Assembly: GCF_001895045.1 (NCBI RefSeq)
Contig: NZ_BDAM01000010.1
Location: 1 to 64,000 of the forward strand
DNA from: Rhodococcus coprophilus NBRC 100603
GTDB lineage: Bacteria; Actinomycetota; Actinomycetes; Mycobacteriales; Mycobacteriaceae
DNA length: 64,000 nucleotides
Direction of reading: 5' to 3'
The notes beneath the pieces were generated by a model. It worked only from the letters and a program-made list of their open reading frames with translations, did not search any database and was not told the DNA's origin. Position numbers and translations under genes: made by a program. This document shows, in pieces, positions 27,806 through 36,220 of the stretch (its first letter is position 1; every line of letters starts with the position of its first letter).

Positions 27806-28468
27806 TTGACGCCGGTAGTGTTCAGATGTGGCGAGGTACCCCTGCCACTGACTCTCACCCCGGAGACGACGTTGTCTGCTCCCGCCCTTCCGGAAAAGGG
27901 CGACTTCGAGGACGTCCTCGCCCAGGTCGATTCGGTGGAGAACCCCCGGCTGATCGTCGTCGGAGACGACGCTGCTTTCGCCGCGACACTGACCCGGCTG
28001 ATGCGTCTCGACCGCCTCGACATCGAACTCGCCTACGTACCGGAGTCACGCACTCCGGCGACCGAGGCCTACGGACTGCGCAGCGGATCCAAGGCGGCGA
28101 CCGTCGCGCTGCAGAGCGAGGCGACGCCGATTCCCCTCATCCGCGACGACTCCGGTATCGCGCTCGTCGGCAGAGCACTGGTGTGTGGTGACGAATCCGA
28201 CCTCGTCGGTGAGGCGTACGTCGACGACACCCGCCTGTTCTCCGGCACGGTGCCGGGAATCCGCATCGAGCCGACTCCGGCGATGCCGGGCCTGCGCGCC
28301 GCCATCGACCGGCCGCGCTGGTTCGGCGGTTACAAGTGGCTGGAGGGACGCGCGATGCAACTGGGTTCACCGGCCGCGACGGTCACCCGCGACGGGGTCG
28401 CGAATCCACGAGCGCTGAAGCGCTCCACGTTCTACCGGCACGACAGGAAGTGGCTGCTGGTGCGTTAG
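27806..28468 (+). CDS. Conserved actinobacterial protein divergent from purA (Rv0358-like)
   Basis: Soluble protein of 220 residues, function unknown. It has an N-terminal stretch with LTPETTLSAPALPEKG, a middle VVGDDAAFAATLTRLMRL segment resembling a lipid-kinase or nucleotide fold, and a C-terminal RRWFGGYKW-like basic region (RPRWFGGYKWLEG). No membrane segment or signal. A TTG at 27806 is chosen because GAGGAG lies 5 nt upstream and no ATG or GTG fits. Its place beside purA is the same as that of Rv0358 in mycobacteria. Confidence 0.7.
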   Translation: MTPVVFRCGEVPLPLTLTPETTLSAPALPEKGDFEDVLAQVDSVENPRLIVVGDDAAFAATLTRLMRLDRLDIELAYVPESRTPATEAYGLRSGSKAATVALQSEATPIPLIRDDSGIALVGRALVCGDESDLVGEAYVDDTRLFSGTVPGIRIEPTPAMPGLRAAIDRPRWFGGYKWLEGRAMQLGSPAATVTRDGVANPRALKRSTFYRHDRKWLLVR

Positions 28469-28483
28469 CGCCCCTCCTCCGTC

Positions 28484-29899
28484 TCACAGACCCGTCCGGG
28501 CCTCGATGCGGCCGGAATCGATCGCCGCGAGCAACGTCTGGTGGTCCCGGACGTTCCTCTTCGCGTACGCCTCCGCAAACTCCGCTATCGCGTCGTCGAA
28601 TTCGGTGCCGGATCCCAGGTACGCCGCGATCGCGGTCCGGTCGCCACCGCGAGCATGCCCGTATGCGAGGGCGCGAGCGCAGAGCCGTCCGTACAAGGTC
28701 ATTCCCGTCGGCGTCATCGCGTCCACCACCGCGGAGCCCTTGCCGTCGCGCAGTTGCCGGACGTAGAAGTCCCGGCGGACGCCGTCGACGCCCGGACCCT
28801 GTTGCCATCCGAGGAAGATGTCGCTGGCAGCCTGCATCAGCCGTTGGCCGTGCACCACCCGTTCGCCTTCGTTCTCGCACACCGGCCCGTCGACGTAGTC
28901 GGCGAGCACGGATTTCTGTGCCTCCTTGGCCTGCAGGATCAGCGGATCGTCGTCCGCGCCACGCATCAGGACGATCCATGCCCTGGTACCGACACTGCCG
29001 ACGCCGACCACCTTGCGGGCCGCCTGGACGAATTCGAACTGTCCGAGCAGCGTGCGACGATCCGATTGTAACGTCGCAGCGTATTCGATTATCCGCCTGC
29101 GCAATTCGCCGTACAACTGAGTGGCATCGGCGTCCGCGAAAACGTCCTCGATCGGCACGATCAGCGGTGGTCGGCTGATGAACGTACGACGGCCGTCCAC
29201 GACCGTCGTGAGCTTCCCGGCCGCCTGCACGCTGTCGTTGTGGGCCGACTTGCCGAGCAACTTACGGACGCGTTTCTTCATCGAGGAGTCGAGTTCGTCG
29301 CGCAGTTCCACCATCTCGGTGGTCGGCTCGATATGGGAATACCAGACAGCCAGGTTGCCCTGCTCGGCCTGTTCCAGCATCGCTTCCCGATACTCCGACG
29401 CGCACTCCTTCGTCATTCGCCGGCGCTCCCGCGACGTGAACTCGTTGTCCCGGGCGGCGACCGCCAGGCTTGCCGCCAGTCGCTTGACGTCCCACTCGAA
29501 CGGACCGGGGTAGGTCTCGTCGAAATCGTTGATGTCGAAGGCGAGCTTCCGCTCGGGCGTTGCGAAGATGCCGAAATTGGACAGGTGCGCATCACCGCAC
29601 AGTTGGGTGATCAGCCCGCTGGACGGAGTGCGGGACAGATCGTCGGCCATCACGAGCGCGGCGCCGCGGTAGAACGCGAACGGTGAGCCGGCCATGCGAC
29701 CGTGCCTGACGGGGACCAGTTGGGGCACCCGGGTCGCAGCCTGCTTCAGGAGCAGGTCGATGGGGGCGCGGTCGGGTGCGCTGTCGCATGCGGCAAGCGA
29801 CTCCAGGGGAACCGAGCGCCGCGCTTCCTCACCCCGTGCTCTCCGCGCCGGAGTGTCGAGGTACACCGCATTGTCGGTCGGGAAATCGGGTCCGGTCAC
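28484..29899 (-). CDS. DUF2252 family protein
   Basis: Soluble protein of 471 residues. The family resembles aminoglycoside-phosphotransferase/kinase folds: MAGSPFAFYRGAALVMADDL near 68, CGDAHLSNFGIF near 100 (catalytic-loop-like HxxN) and AFDINDFDETYPGPFEWDVKRL near 118 (DFD-like metal site), with QLRDGKGS further on. Substrate unknown. GTG start after an AGGACC sequence. It is followed upstream by a K+ channel gene in the same direction, 25 nt away, so cotranscription is likely. Confidence 0.86.
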   Translation of the reverse strand: MTGPDFPTDNAVYLDTPARRARGEEARRSVPLESLAACDSAPDRAPIDLLLKQAATRVPQLVPVRHGRMAGSPFAFYRGAALVMADDLSRTPSSGLITQLCGDAHLSNFGIFATPERKLAFDINDFDETYPGPFEWDVKRLAASLAVAARDNEFTSRERRRMTKECASEYREAMLEQAEQGNLAVWYSHIEPTTEMVELRDELDSSMKKRVRKLLGKSAHNDSVQAAGKLTTVVDGRRTFISRPPLIVPIEDVFADADATQLYGELRRRIIEYAATLQSDRRTLLGQFEFVQAARKVVGVGSVGTRAWIVLMRGADDDPLILQAKEAQKSVLADYVDGPVCENEGERVVHGQRLMQAASDIFLGWQQGPGVDGVRRDFYVRQLRDGKGSAVVDAMTPTGMTLYGRLCARALAYGHARGGDRTAIAAYLGSGTEFDDAIAEFAEAYAKRNVRDHQTLLAAIDSGRIEARTGL

Positions 29900-29924
29900 G
29901 ATCCTGGTCCTTCCAACTGCCGTT

Positions 29925-30497
29925 CTACCCGCCGGAGGGCGGGACGGGAGGGTTCTCCCGTTGTCTGCGGCGCCACTGCACTACTCCGGTCAGAACACGG
30001 ATGCCGACCGCGAGGAGAATCAGATTGCCGACTATCTGGACCGACACGACCGCTCGTGTCGCATCCGTCGTAGCCACGATGTCGCCGAATCCGACCGTGG
30101 CGAACACGGTGAGGGAGAAATACAGTGCATCGACCCGTGAGAGAACCTCACTGAATCCCAGCTCGTCCGTTCCGGAGATCACGTAATAGAGGGTGGAATA
30201 GCCGACGAGGTACACCGCGACGGTGGCGGCGGCCGCTTCGACGGCCCGCACAGCCGGATACTGCGACCCCATCACCTTTCTGATCTGCCAGACGGCCACC
30301 GCAACCACCACGAGCACACCGGCGACCAGCATGAACACTGCACTCAGGTTGCCGACACCATCAAGCGGCGCAAGGAAATACACGACCAGCAGGACGACAG
30401 TGGTCGACAGCGGCCGCGCCGCGGCCGACAACAGCAGCCTGCGGGTCGCCCTGCCACCGAGCGCTGCTCGATCAGTCACGCGAACCGCCGGGGACAC
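29925..30497 (-). CDS. Two-pore-type potassium channel family protein
   Basis: Protein of about 190 residues with four membrane helices (about 31-45, 52-72, 86-106 and 150-170) and one pore loop bearing the K+ selectivity filter TVGFGD at 134-139. Only one filter per chain, so four subunits would form the pore. A basic tail RRRQREN ends it. No RCK domain. The start could be the GTG at 30497 or the GTG at 30479. It lies between DUF2252 and a class II amidotransferase gene. Confidence 0.82.
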   Translation of the reverse strand: MSPAVRVTDRAALGGRATRRLLLSAAARPLSTTVVLLVVYFLAPLDGVGNLSAVFMLVAGVLVVVAVAVWQIRKVMGSQYPAVRAVEAAAATVAVYLVGYSTLYYVISGTDELGFSEVLSRVDALYFSLTVFATVGFGDIVATTDATRAVVSVQIVGNLILLAVGIRVLTGVVQWRRRQRENPPVPPSGG

Positions 30498-30542
30498 CGG
30501 GTATCGGAGTTTCCGACGCGATCACCATGTCGCCGGCGCTCG

Positions 30543-31376
30543 CTACGCCACACCGATCGGGATGAACGGAACGATGTCGTCGCGACCTTCGCGGACGATC
30601 GCCGCGGACCCTTCGGGCATTTCGTTCCACGCGCCCGGCAACTCGCGTATGGGTTCCGAGACGATCAGTCTCGCGGTCATCCCGAAACGCTGGAGAGCTT
30701 CCACCTCGGGGTGCAGCGAGCGCAGACGTGAAATCTCGGTGGAATAGAACAGGGAGCGTGTTTTCCCCTCGGTCGAATACCGGAACGCCCACACAGAGGT
30801 GCCGTCCGTCGTCGCCGCACTCATCTGTACCGCGTTCTCGATGCCGTATCGATGTGCGAGGCGTTCGACGAACCCGACGGCCCGGCCCACCGCGCCTAGC
30901 GGGTCCTCCCACAATCCGAACGTCAACGCGAGGAAGAACAACACTTCCGAGTCTGTGGATCCTTCGATATCGGGGTAGAGCTCGGGTTCGATCGCGAAGA
31001 TCAAGTCCCTTTTCATCCGGTCGAACCCCTCGATGCTCCCGTTGTGCATCCAGAGCCAGTTCTCGTGCCGGAACGGGTGGCTGTTGCTTCGCTGGACGGC
31101 GCTTCCGGTCGACGCCCGGATGTGCGCGAACAGCAAGCGGGTGCTGACCTGAGCGGCGATCTCGCGCAGATTCGCGTCGTTCCACGCGGGGTCGATCCCC
31201 TTGAACACCGCGGGCCGTTCGCCCAAGCCGTACCAGCCGACTCCGAATCCGTCACCGTTTGTGGTTGTGGCACCGAGATGTGAGTGCAGGCTCTGGTCGA
31301 TCAGCGAGTGCTCCGGCCTGAACAACAAATCTTCGGCGAGGATCGGATCACCGGAGTAGGCCATCCATCTGCACAT
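30543..31376 (-). CDS. Class II glutamine amidotransferase-like protein
   Basis: Ntn-hydrolase of 277 residues. Cys2 follows the initiator Met (MCRWMAYSG) and would become the N-terminal nucleophile. Also seen: NGDGFGVGWYG near 42, HIRASTGSAVQRSNSHPF near 83 and WMHNGSIEGF near 108, the glutamine-site motifs. No partner synthase domain is attached, as in YafJ/EgtC-type proteins. Substrate unknown. GACACT lies 6 nt before the ATG. A second, shorter relative is at 34686-35561. Confidence 0.85.
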   Translation of the reverse strand: MCRWMAYSGDPILAEDLLFRPEHSLIDQSLHSHLGATTTNGDGFGVGWYGLGERPAVFKGIDPAWNDANLREIAAQVSTRLLFAHIRASTGSAVQRSNSHPFRHENWLWMHNGSIEGFDRMKRDLIFAIEPELYPDIEGSTDSEVLFFLALTFGLWEDPLGAVGRAVGFVERLAHRYGIENAVQMSAATTDGTSVWAFRYSTEGKTRSLFYSTEISRLRSLHPEVEALQRFGMTARLIVSEPIRELPGAWNEMPEGSAAIVREGRDDIVPFIPIGVA

Positions 31377-31436
31377 TCCATCAGTGTCCCACCGCGAGTG
31401 AGCCGGTAAGGGGCGTTCGCGGCAGTTCCGCAGACA

Positions 31437-31466
31437 CGCCGCGGGTCCGGTGACGAACCCGCGGCG
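31437..31466 (-). terminator. Hairpin downstream of terD
   Basis: CGCCGCGGGT and ACCCGCGGCG form a perfect 10-bp stem with a 10-nt loop, 11 nt after the terD stop. There is no U-tract, so it may be a weak or Rho-aided terminator or mRNA stabiliser. Confidence 0.5.
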
Positions 31467-31477
31467 GCGCGACCGGC

Positions 31478-32056
31478 TCAGCCGATATCGACCCCGTAGT
31501 CGCGGGCGATGCCGGCGAGACCGGACGCATAACCCTGGCCGATCGCCCGGAACTTCCATTCGGCACCACGGCGGTACAGTTCGCCGAACACCATCGCCGT
31601 CTCCGACGACGCGTCCTCGCTCAGGTCGTAGCGCGCGAGTTCGCGATCGTTGGATCGGTCCACCACCCGGATGAAGGCGTTGCGGACCTGACCGAACGAC
31701 TGCCCGCGAGCATCGGCATCGTGGATCGACACCGGGAACACGACGGACTGCACTTCGGCGGGCACCGCTACGAGGTCGACATTGATCGACTCGTCGTCAC
31801 CGTCACCCTCGCCGGTGAGGTTGTCGCCCGTGTGCTCGACGGAACCGTCCGGCGACCGCAGGTTGTTGTAGAAGACGAAGTGCTGATCCGAGAGCACCTT
31901 GCCGTTCGTACCCGTCATGAGCGCGGTGGCGTCGAGGTCGAAGTCTGCGCCGGTGGTTGCACGGACATCCCAGCCGAGACCGATGGTGACCGCTGTGAGG
32001 TTCGGCGCCTCCTTCGACAACGAGACATTTCCGCCCTTGGCCAAACTCACACCCAT
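31478..32056 (-). CDS. terD: TerD family calcium-binding stress protein
   Basis: Protein of 192 residues, the standard TerD length. It begins [19 protein letters not shown], has [20 protein letters not shown] with calcium-ligand aspartates near 30-45, and [12 protein letters not shown] near 88. TerD proteins bind Ca2+ in pairs of sites and are linked with tellurite, phage and general stress tolerance. ATG at 32056. A single terD without terA/B/C suggests a general stress role, and it sits in a run of genes of similar flavour (DUF2252, K+ channel, amidotransferases). Confidence 0.92.
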   Translation of the reverse strand: MGVSLAKGGNVSLSKEAPNLTAVTIGLGWDVRATTGADFDLDATALMTGTNGKVLSDQHFVFYNNLRSPDGSVEHTGDNLTGEGDGDDESINVDLVAVPAEVQSVVFPVSIHDADARGQSFGQVRNAFIRVVDRSNDRELARYDLSEDASSETAMVFGELYRRGAEWKFRAIGQGYASGLAGIARDYGVDIG

Positions 32057-32149
32057 GCCAGTCCTTCCGATCGGTTGCCGTGGAATCCACGATAGTCGGC
32101 TTCGCGAGGGACACCCTTTCACGCCCGGAGCCTGTGCTACCTTCCCGAG

Positions 32150-32276
32150 TCGAGACGACCAGCGAGTAGAACCGCGTTCGCCCCGCACCCGTAATCGGTG
32201 AGCGCGCCCCCGTTTCGGCCCCGCCCGCAAAGGGGCTCGACGGCGGAGGCGAGCGAGGACCCGAGAGCCAGGAGAC
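32150..32276 (+). ncRNA. Candidate divergent cobalamin-type leader before FhuF-like gene
   Basis: The leader has CGGTGAG followed by CGGCCCCGCCCGCAA, loosely like the cobalamin core GGTGAG...CCCCGCAACTGT, and ends GAGAGCCAGGAGAC, the same 3' element as in the certain riboswitches here (CAGCCAGGAGACC before cobN, GGAGCCAGGACACC before the second importer). The CCACTGT box is missing. TACCTT at 32131-32136 could be its -10. Possible regulatory RNA, not proven. Confidence 0.4.
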
Positions 32277-32286
32277 GAAGACCGTC

Positions 32287-32940
32287 GTGACCGACGCAGC
32301 CGGGGTACTCGAACGGATCGCATCCCTGAGTCCGTTTTTCGCCGTCGGTACAGGCCCCGTTCCGGACGGACGTTGGCAACCGACGACGACGCTGCGCGAT
32401 CCCCTCACACGCGACGCTCTGATCGCCGCGACCGCCGAACGGATGGGAATCACCGAAGCGCGGGTCGCGGCCTCGACACTGCACCTCGGTTACGCGGCGC
32501 GGTTGTGGTCCGTCGCGGTGGGCTCGGTCGCGGTGTCGGGTAGGTGCATCGGGCTGGAACCGGAACGATTGCTGTGGAAGACCGAGGGCGGCACCCTCCT
32601 GCTGCATCTTCCCGATCCGCAATTCGGAGCATCGCCGTCCGCCGAGGTGCTCGACGGGCAGATCGAACCGCTCATCACGGCGTGGGGAAGTGTCCTCGCA
32701 CCCGGTGCGATGTGGGGCAACACAGCCTCCGCCCTGACCGGTGTCGTTCAGGTGGTCGGAGATCCCGCGATACCGCACGTCGAGGCACTGCTCGCCGAGC
32801 CACGGTTGCGCGCGGCTCTGGACCCGTCCACACGGCGGCGCCGCAGTTGCTGCCTGTTCTACCGCACCCCGGGCGGCGGAGTGTGCGGTGACTGCCCGTT
32901 CCCGAGCCCGCCCGCCGATGCTCCGCGACATCGGCGCTGA
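32287..32940 (+). CDS. FhuF-like [2Fe-2S] protein
   Basis: Protein of 217 residues. The C-terminal [16 protein letters not shown] places Cys188, Cys189, Cys200 and Cys203 in the CCx10CxxC pattern of FhuF ferric-siderophore reductases, which bind a [2Fe-2S] cluster and release iron from imported siderophores. The N-terminal 150 residues are family-like but weak. GTG at 32287; AGGAG in the leader is 12 nt away, longer than usual. No siderophore transporter is adjacent, and the leader looks cobalamin-like, so corrinoid or cobalt-complex reduction is an alternative role (inference). Confidence 0.78.
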   Translation: MTDAAGVLERIASLSPFFAVGTGPVPDGRWQPTTTLRDPLTRDALIAATAERMGITEARVAASTLHLGYAARLWSVAVGSVAVSGRCIGLEPERLLWKTEGGTLLLHLPDPQFGASPSAEVLDGQIEPLITAWGSVLAPGAMWGNTASALTGVVQVVGDPAIPHVEALLAEPRLRAALDPSTRRRRSCCLFYRTPGGGVCGDCPFPSPPADAPRHRR

Positions 32941-32955
32941 CAACGGCCGGGTACC

Positions 32956-33246
32956 TCATCTCAGGTGAACGGCACCCCCGCCCGTTACCGCGATGGTCTC
33001 CCCGTGATGTAACTCGAGTCCTGCGCAGCGCAGGAATACGTACGCGGGAGCCGACTCCGCGGGCCGGCCGGTCGGCCGAGGGGGTCATCCTTGCCGAACT
33101 GCTCGTACGCGTCCTTCGGCAGGGTCGCAGGGATCAACGGTGTCCAGATAGGACCAGGCGCAACAGCATTGACCCGGACCCCTTTGCCCGCGACGTCCGA
33201 GGCGAGCCCCTTCGTGAAGTCGACGATGCCGGCTTTGGTGGCTCGT
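32956..33246 (-). pseudogene. Remnant of an SDR gene (3' end only, frameshifted)
   Basis: The minus strand encodes [18 protein letters not shown] and [14 protein letters not shown], the YxxxK helix and the PG motif of a short-chain dehydrogenase, then [14 protein letters not shown]. After this the expected [21 protein letters not shown] and ETIAVTGGG are all present but in different frames, so at least three small insertions or deletions have occurred (near 33065, 33028 and 32998). Homology stops abruptly at about 33244, just before the catalytic Tyr, where repeats begin. No start is present; it is not expressed as an enzyme. Confidence 0.8.
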
Positions 33247-33294
33247 CGGTGGCACCTGGGTATCCGATCTCGGGCTGCTGCTCAGCGGGGGAAT

Positions 33295-33319
33295 CGGGTG
33301 TTGCAGGCCGGGTGTTGCA
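33295..33319. repeat. Spaced 11-bp direct repeat
   Basis: CGGGTGTTGCA occurs at 33295-33305 and 33309-33319, next to the decayed SDR. The 240-bp gap 33247-33490 otherwise holds the 23-bp tandem repeat below and no gene that I can support. Confidence 0.6.
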
Positions 33320-33371
33320 TCCGGTTCGAATCCTGATCGGACACGGTCGCCTCCGTCGGTCGTCGGGCTTG

Positions 33372-33417
33372 TTGTGTTCGATACCCGGCACGGCTTGTGT
33401 TCGATACCCTGCACGGC
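33372..33417. repeat. 23-bp tandem repeat
   Basis: Two adjacent 23-bp copies beginning TTGTGTTCGATACCC (33372-33394 and 33395-33417) differ at one base (CCCGGC against CCCTGC). The stretch lies between a decayed SDR and a small acidic ORF. Confidence 0.85.
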
Positions 33418-33490
33418 GGTGTTCCACACGAGCGATTGAGCATCACCGATGTGGGTACCCGTCGCGAACGTCCCGACGAAGGAGCATGCA

Positions 33491-33676
33491 GTGGCCGACC
33501 ACAAGGACCCCGAAACCACTTCGACCGATCACGGTAGAGAGGATGCGGCACCCGACGTCGTGTCGGATCCCGCACGCTCCACGGAGGGCGAGTCGACGGA
33601 GTGGACCACCGAGGGTGGGGCTACTCCCGCCGGTCCGGCCACCGAGACCGAAAAGCCCGACAAGAAGCAGTCGTAG
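33491..33676 (+). CDS. Small acidic disordered protein
   Basis: A 61-residue ORF made mostly of Asp, Glu, Thr, Pro, Ala and Gly with no hydrophobic core, ending in EKPDKKQS. GTG start with GGAG 6 nt upstream, better than the GTG at 33449, which lacks a ribosome site. It looks intrinsically disordered. Such short acidic proteins are common in rhodococci without known role. It converges on an SDR gene 21 nt away. Confidence 0.5.
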   Translation: MADHKDPETTSTDHGREDAAPDVVSDPARSTEGESTEWTTEGGATPAGPATETEKPDKKQS

Positions 33677-33697
33677 GGCCGGCGGTCCGCCTGACCC

Positions 33698-34501
33698 TCA
33701 GTGCTCGACGAGCGAAGCCATTCTCTTCGCGACGAGTTCGATCGTGCGGCGCGGCATCATCCGTGACAGCAGATCGATCATCGTGGCATCCCTGCCGATG
33801 CACAGGCGGAACGTGCCCTTTTCGATGGCGTTCGCGATGCGTAGCGCTGCAGCCGCGGACGAGGTGATCTTCGCAGCCTGCGCGTCGGTGTCACGGCCGG
33901 GGATCGACGCCCCCGAGTTCTCGGCGATGCCTGTGCGGACCGCGCCGGGAAAGACAAGTGTCACCGCCACATTCGTGGTGCGGAGTTCGGCATACAGGCC
34001 TTCGGTCAGAAGCTTGACCGCGGCCTTGCTGGCACCGTACACGGCCTGGCCGGGAACCGGTGCGAGGCCACCCATGCTGGACACGTTGAGCACACTGGCT
34101 TCCGGACGCTTCATCAGCGCGGGGAGGAAGGCCCTGCACATGTGCACGACGCCCCAATAGTTCACGTCCATCACCTTGGCCATCTCGTCGTACGAAAGCT
34201 CGGTGAAGGGCACGAAGTGCTGGATGATTCCGGCGACGTTCGCGATGCCGTCCACGTGCCCGTGAGCGGCGGTCACCTCGGCGACGAGCGCTTCGACGGC
34301 GTTTCGATCCGACACGTCGACCGTGTGCGTCGTCAGCCGGTCGCCGGCGGCGGGTGCGAGGACCCGGGTTCCGTCGAGACCCTCGCTGCGGAGGTCGACC
34401 GCCGCGACGCGCGCCCCGCGGACGAGAAGTTCGAGGACGACGTCTCGTCCGATTCCGTTGCCGCCACCGGTGACGACGAATACCTTGTCGCGAATACGCA
34501 T
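33698..34501 (-). CDS. Short-chain dehydrogenase/reductase
   Basis: SDR of 267 residues. TGGGNGIG near residues 11-18, a VDLRSEG NAD(P) loop, NVAG near 88 in place of NNAG, Ser140 in NVSSMGG and YGASK near 154-158. The C-terminal extension MIDLLSRMMPRRTIELVAKRM is basic and amphipathic, which could bring it to the membrane. The ATG at 34501 follows GGGAG; an upstream in-frame ATG has no ribosome site. Substrate unknown. It is divergent from the amidotransferase gene at 34686. Confidence 0.83.
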   Translation of the reverse strand: MRIRDKVFVVTGGGNGIGRDVVLELLVRGARVAAVDLRSEGLDGTRVLAPAAGDRLTTHTVDVSDRNAVEALVAEVTAAHGHVDGIANVAGIIQHFVPFTELSYDEMAKVMDVNYWGVVHMCRAFLPALMKRPEASVLNVSSMGGLAPVPGQAVYGASKAAVKLLTEGLYAELRTTNVAVTLVFPGAVRTGIAENSGASIPGRDTDAQAAKITSSAAAALRIANAIEKGTFRLCIGRDATMIDLLSRMMPRRTIELVAKRMASLVEH

Positions 34502-34685
34502 TTGCTCCCTTTCGTTTTCTCTCACCGTAGCCCCGATCCCGAAGTCCCGTCGGGCCTCGAGGCTCGGTTCCGGACGCGCAGTCGCACGTCGGCAGAGCCG
34601 GTTTTCCGGTGTGGAACGAGCCCGGCGGCGCTCTTGCCGTGGTCATACTGGGTGAGGATCCTGCTTCGACGGAGAGGACGACGGC

Positions 34686-35561
34686 ATGTGCCGACTGTTC
34701 GGGATGTCCGCAGCACCGCACCGTGTGCACGCCACTTTCTGGCTCATCGACGCCGAGGACAGTCTCGCCCAGCAGAGTCGCCGCATGCCCGACGGCACCG
34801 GTCTCGGCACGTTCACGGACGACGACACGCCGCTGGTCGAGAAGCAGCCGATCGCGGCGTATGAGGACCGGCAGTTCGCCCTCGAGGCGAAGGAACGAAT
34901 GTCCCGGACTTTCGTCGCTCACGTCCGGTATGCAACGACCGGCGGGACCGTCCCGGCCAACACCCATCCGTTCGAGCAGAACGGCCGGCTGTTCGCGCAC
35001 AACGGGGTGATCGAGGACCTGCCACTGCTGGAGGCCGAACTCGGCGACTACCGAAGACTCGTTCACGGTGACACCGATTCGGAACGGTACTTCGCGCTGA
35101 TCACTCGGCACACCGACGAGCACGACGGCGATGTCGGCGCGGGGATCACCTCGGCGGTCGGATGGATGGCGGACCACCTGAGGATCCTGTCGCTGAACTT
35201 CGTGCTCGTCAGCGCCCAGGAGCTGTGGGCATTCCGGTACCCCGACACGCACGACCTGCTGGTTCTGCCGCGGCAGGCGGGTGGCCCGGGTGGAAGTCGT
35301 CATCTAGAGCACGCGAGTGCCGCCGGGACCGTGCGTGCCCGGTCGGGCGACCTGTCCTCCACGCCCGCAGTTGTGGTCGCCACCGAACGGATGGACGAGG
35401 ACCCCGGATGGGAGTCGCTGGCGTCGGGGGAACTCCTGCACGTCGGACCGAACCACGAGGTATCCCGAACGATGATCGCCGAGCACGAACCGCGTCACCG
35501 GTTGACACTCGCGGATCTGACGGGTCGCGCCAGGGCCGCTCAGGCCCCGAGTGCCCCCTGA
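34686..35561 (+). CDS. Class II glutamine amidotransferase-like protein
   Basis: Ntn-hydrolase of 291 residues with Cys2 at the N-terminus (MCRLFGMSA), VAHVRYATTG near 78, THPFEQNGRLFAHNGVIED near 92 and HGDTDSERYF near 122. It is related to, but clearly distinct from, the protein at 30543-31376. Free-standing amidase of unknown target. ATG with GGAGAGGA about 9 nt upstream; CATACT about 35 nt ahead could be the -10 box. Confidence 0.85.
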   Translation: MCRLFGMSAAPHRVHATFWLIDAEDSLAQQSRRMPDGTGLGTFTDDDTPLVEKQPIAAYEDRQFALEAKERMSRTFVAHVRYATTGGTVPANTHPFEQNGRLFAHNGVIEDLPLLEAELGDYRRLVHGDTDSERYFALITRHTDEHDGDVGAGITSAVGWMADHLRILSLNFVLVSAQELWAFRYPDTHDLLVLPRQAGGPGGSRHLEHASAAGTVRARSGDLSSTPAVVVATERMDEDPGWESLASGELLHVGPNHEVSRTMIAEHEPRHRLTLADLTGRARAAQAPSAP

Positions 35562-35632
35562 CAGCAACTGCACCGCGGTTCGTCGCGCCGGTCGTGATCT
35601 CACGCAGATCCGTCAGGCGTTGTCGCTGCGCC

Positions 35633-36220
35633 TCACCGGCCGGAGTCGATGACTTCCTGAACGAGTCCGCCGTAGATCTCGATGAGGTCCTCGCTGCCAA
35701 GCTGGTCGGCGGGGAGCACCTCGAATGTGCGCAGTCCACCGGCGAGTCCGAGCAGGAGCGTCACGATGATCCGCGACCGCACCAGACCCTCCGACTGCTC
35801 ACCGATCGTTGCCGCTATCCGCGGCACGACACGCGTCACCATCTTCTCACGGGCAATCTCCGGGTCGGGTGCCTCTTGGACGAGGAATGGTGCCATGGAC
35901 CAGAATTCGTAGTCACCCGTGTCGCGCCGCTCGACGAGCGCACGCACCATGCGGCAACCGATCGACTCGTCGGGGCGCTCGACGTCGGCGAGACCCGGCG
36001 CGTCCGGCGCAGCTGCCTGGAACAGTTGAGCTTTGCTGCCGGTCAGTTTCATCACCAGGGCCGGCGAGACGCCCGCCGCTTCGGCGATGTCTCTGATCGT
36101 GGTTCCGCTGAAACCACGTTCCGCGAACAACGTTCTGGCGCTGTCGAGGATGACCTCGCGGGTGCTTCGCTCACCGGTGCCGGATCCCGCCTGGGGGTCT
36201 CCGTTGTGCCCGGACGTCAT
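35633..36220 (-). CDS. TetR family regulator
   Basis: Protein of 195 residues. The N-terminal helix-turn-helix, about residues 22-65 (ILDSARTLFAERGFSGTTIRDIAEAAGVS), is typical; the rest is the variable ligand-binding domain. The ATG overlaps the exporter stop (ATGA), so it is the second gene of an exporter-regulator operon. It most probably represses that operon through the palindromes at 37681-37725. The ligand is probably a compound exported by the MFS pump. Confidence 0.9.
   Translation of the reverse strand: MTSGHNGDPQAGSGTGERSTREVILDSARTLFAERGFSGTTIRDIAEAAGVSPALVMKLTGSKAQLFQAAAPDAPGLADVERPDESIGCRMVRALVERRDTGDYEFWSMAPFLVQEAPDPEIAREKMVTRVVPRIAATIGEQSEGLVRSRIIVTLLLGLAGGLRTFEVLPADQLGSEDLIEIYGGLVQEVIDSGR

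Noticed and set aside
33323-33333. GGTTCGAATCC, a tRNA T-arm-like motif, possible attachment site
   Set aside because: The T stem pairs imperfectly and no acceptor, D or anticodon arm fits upstream.
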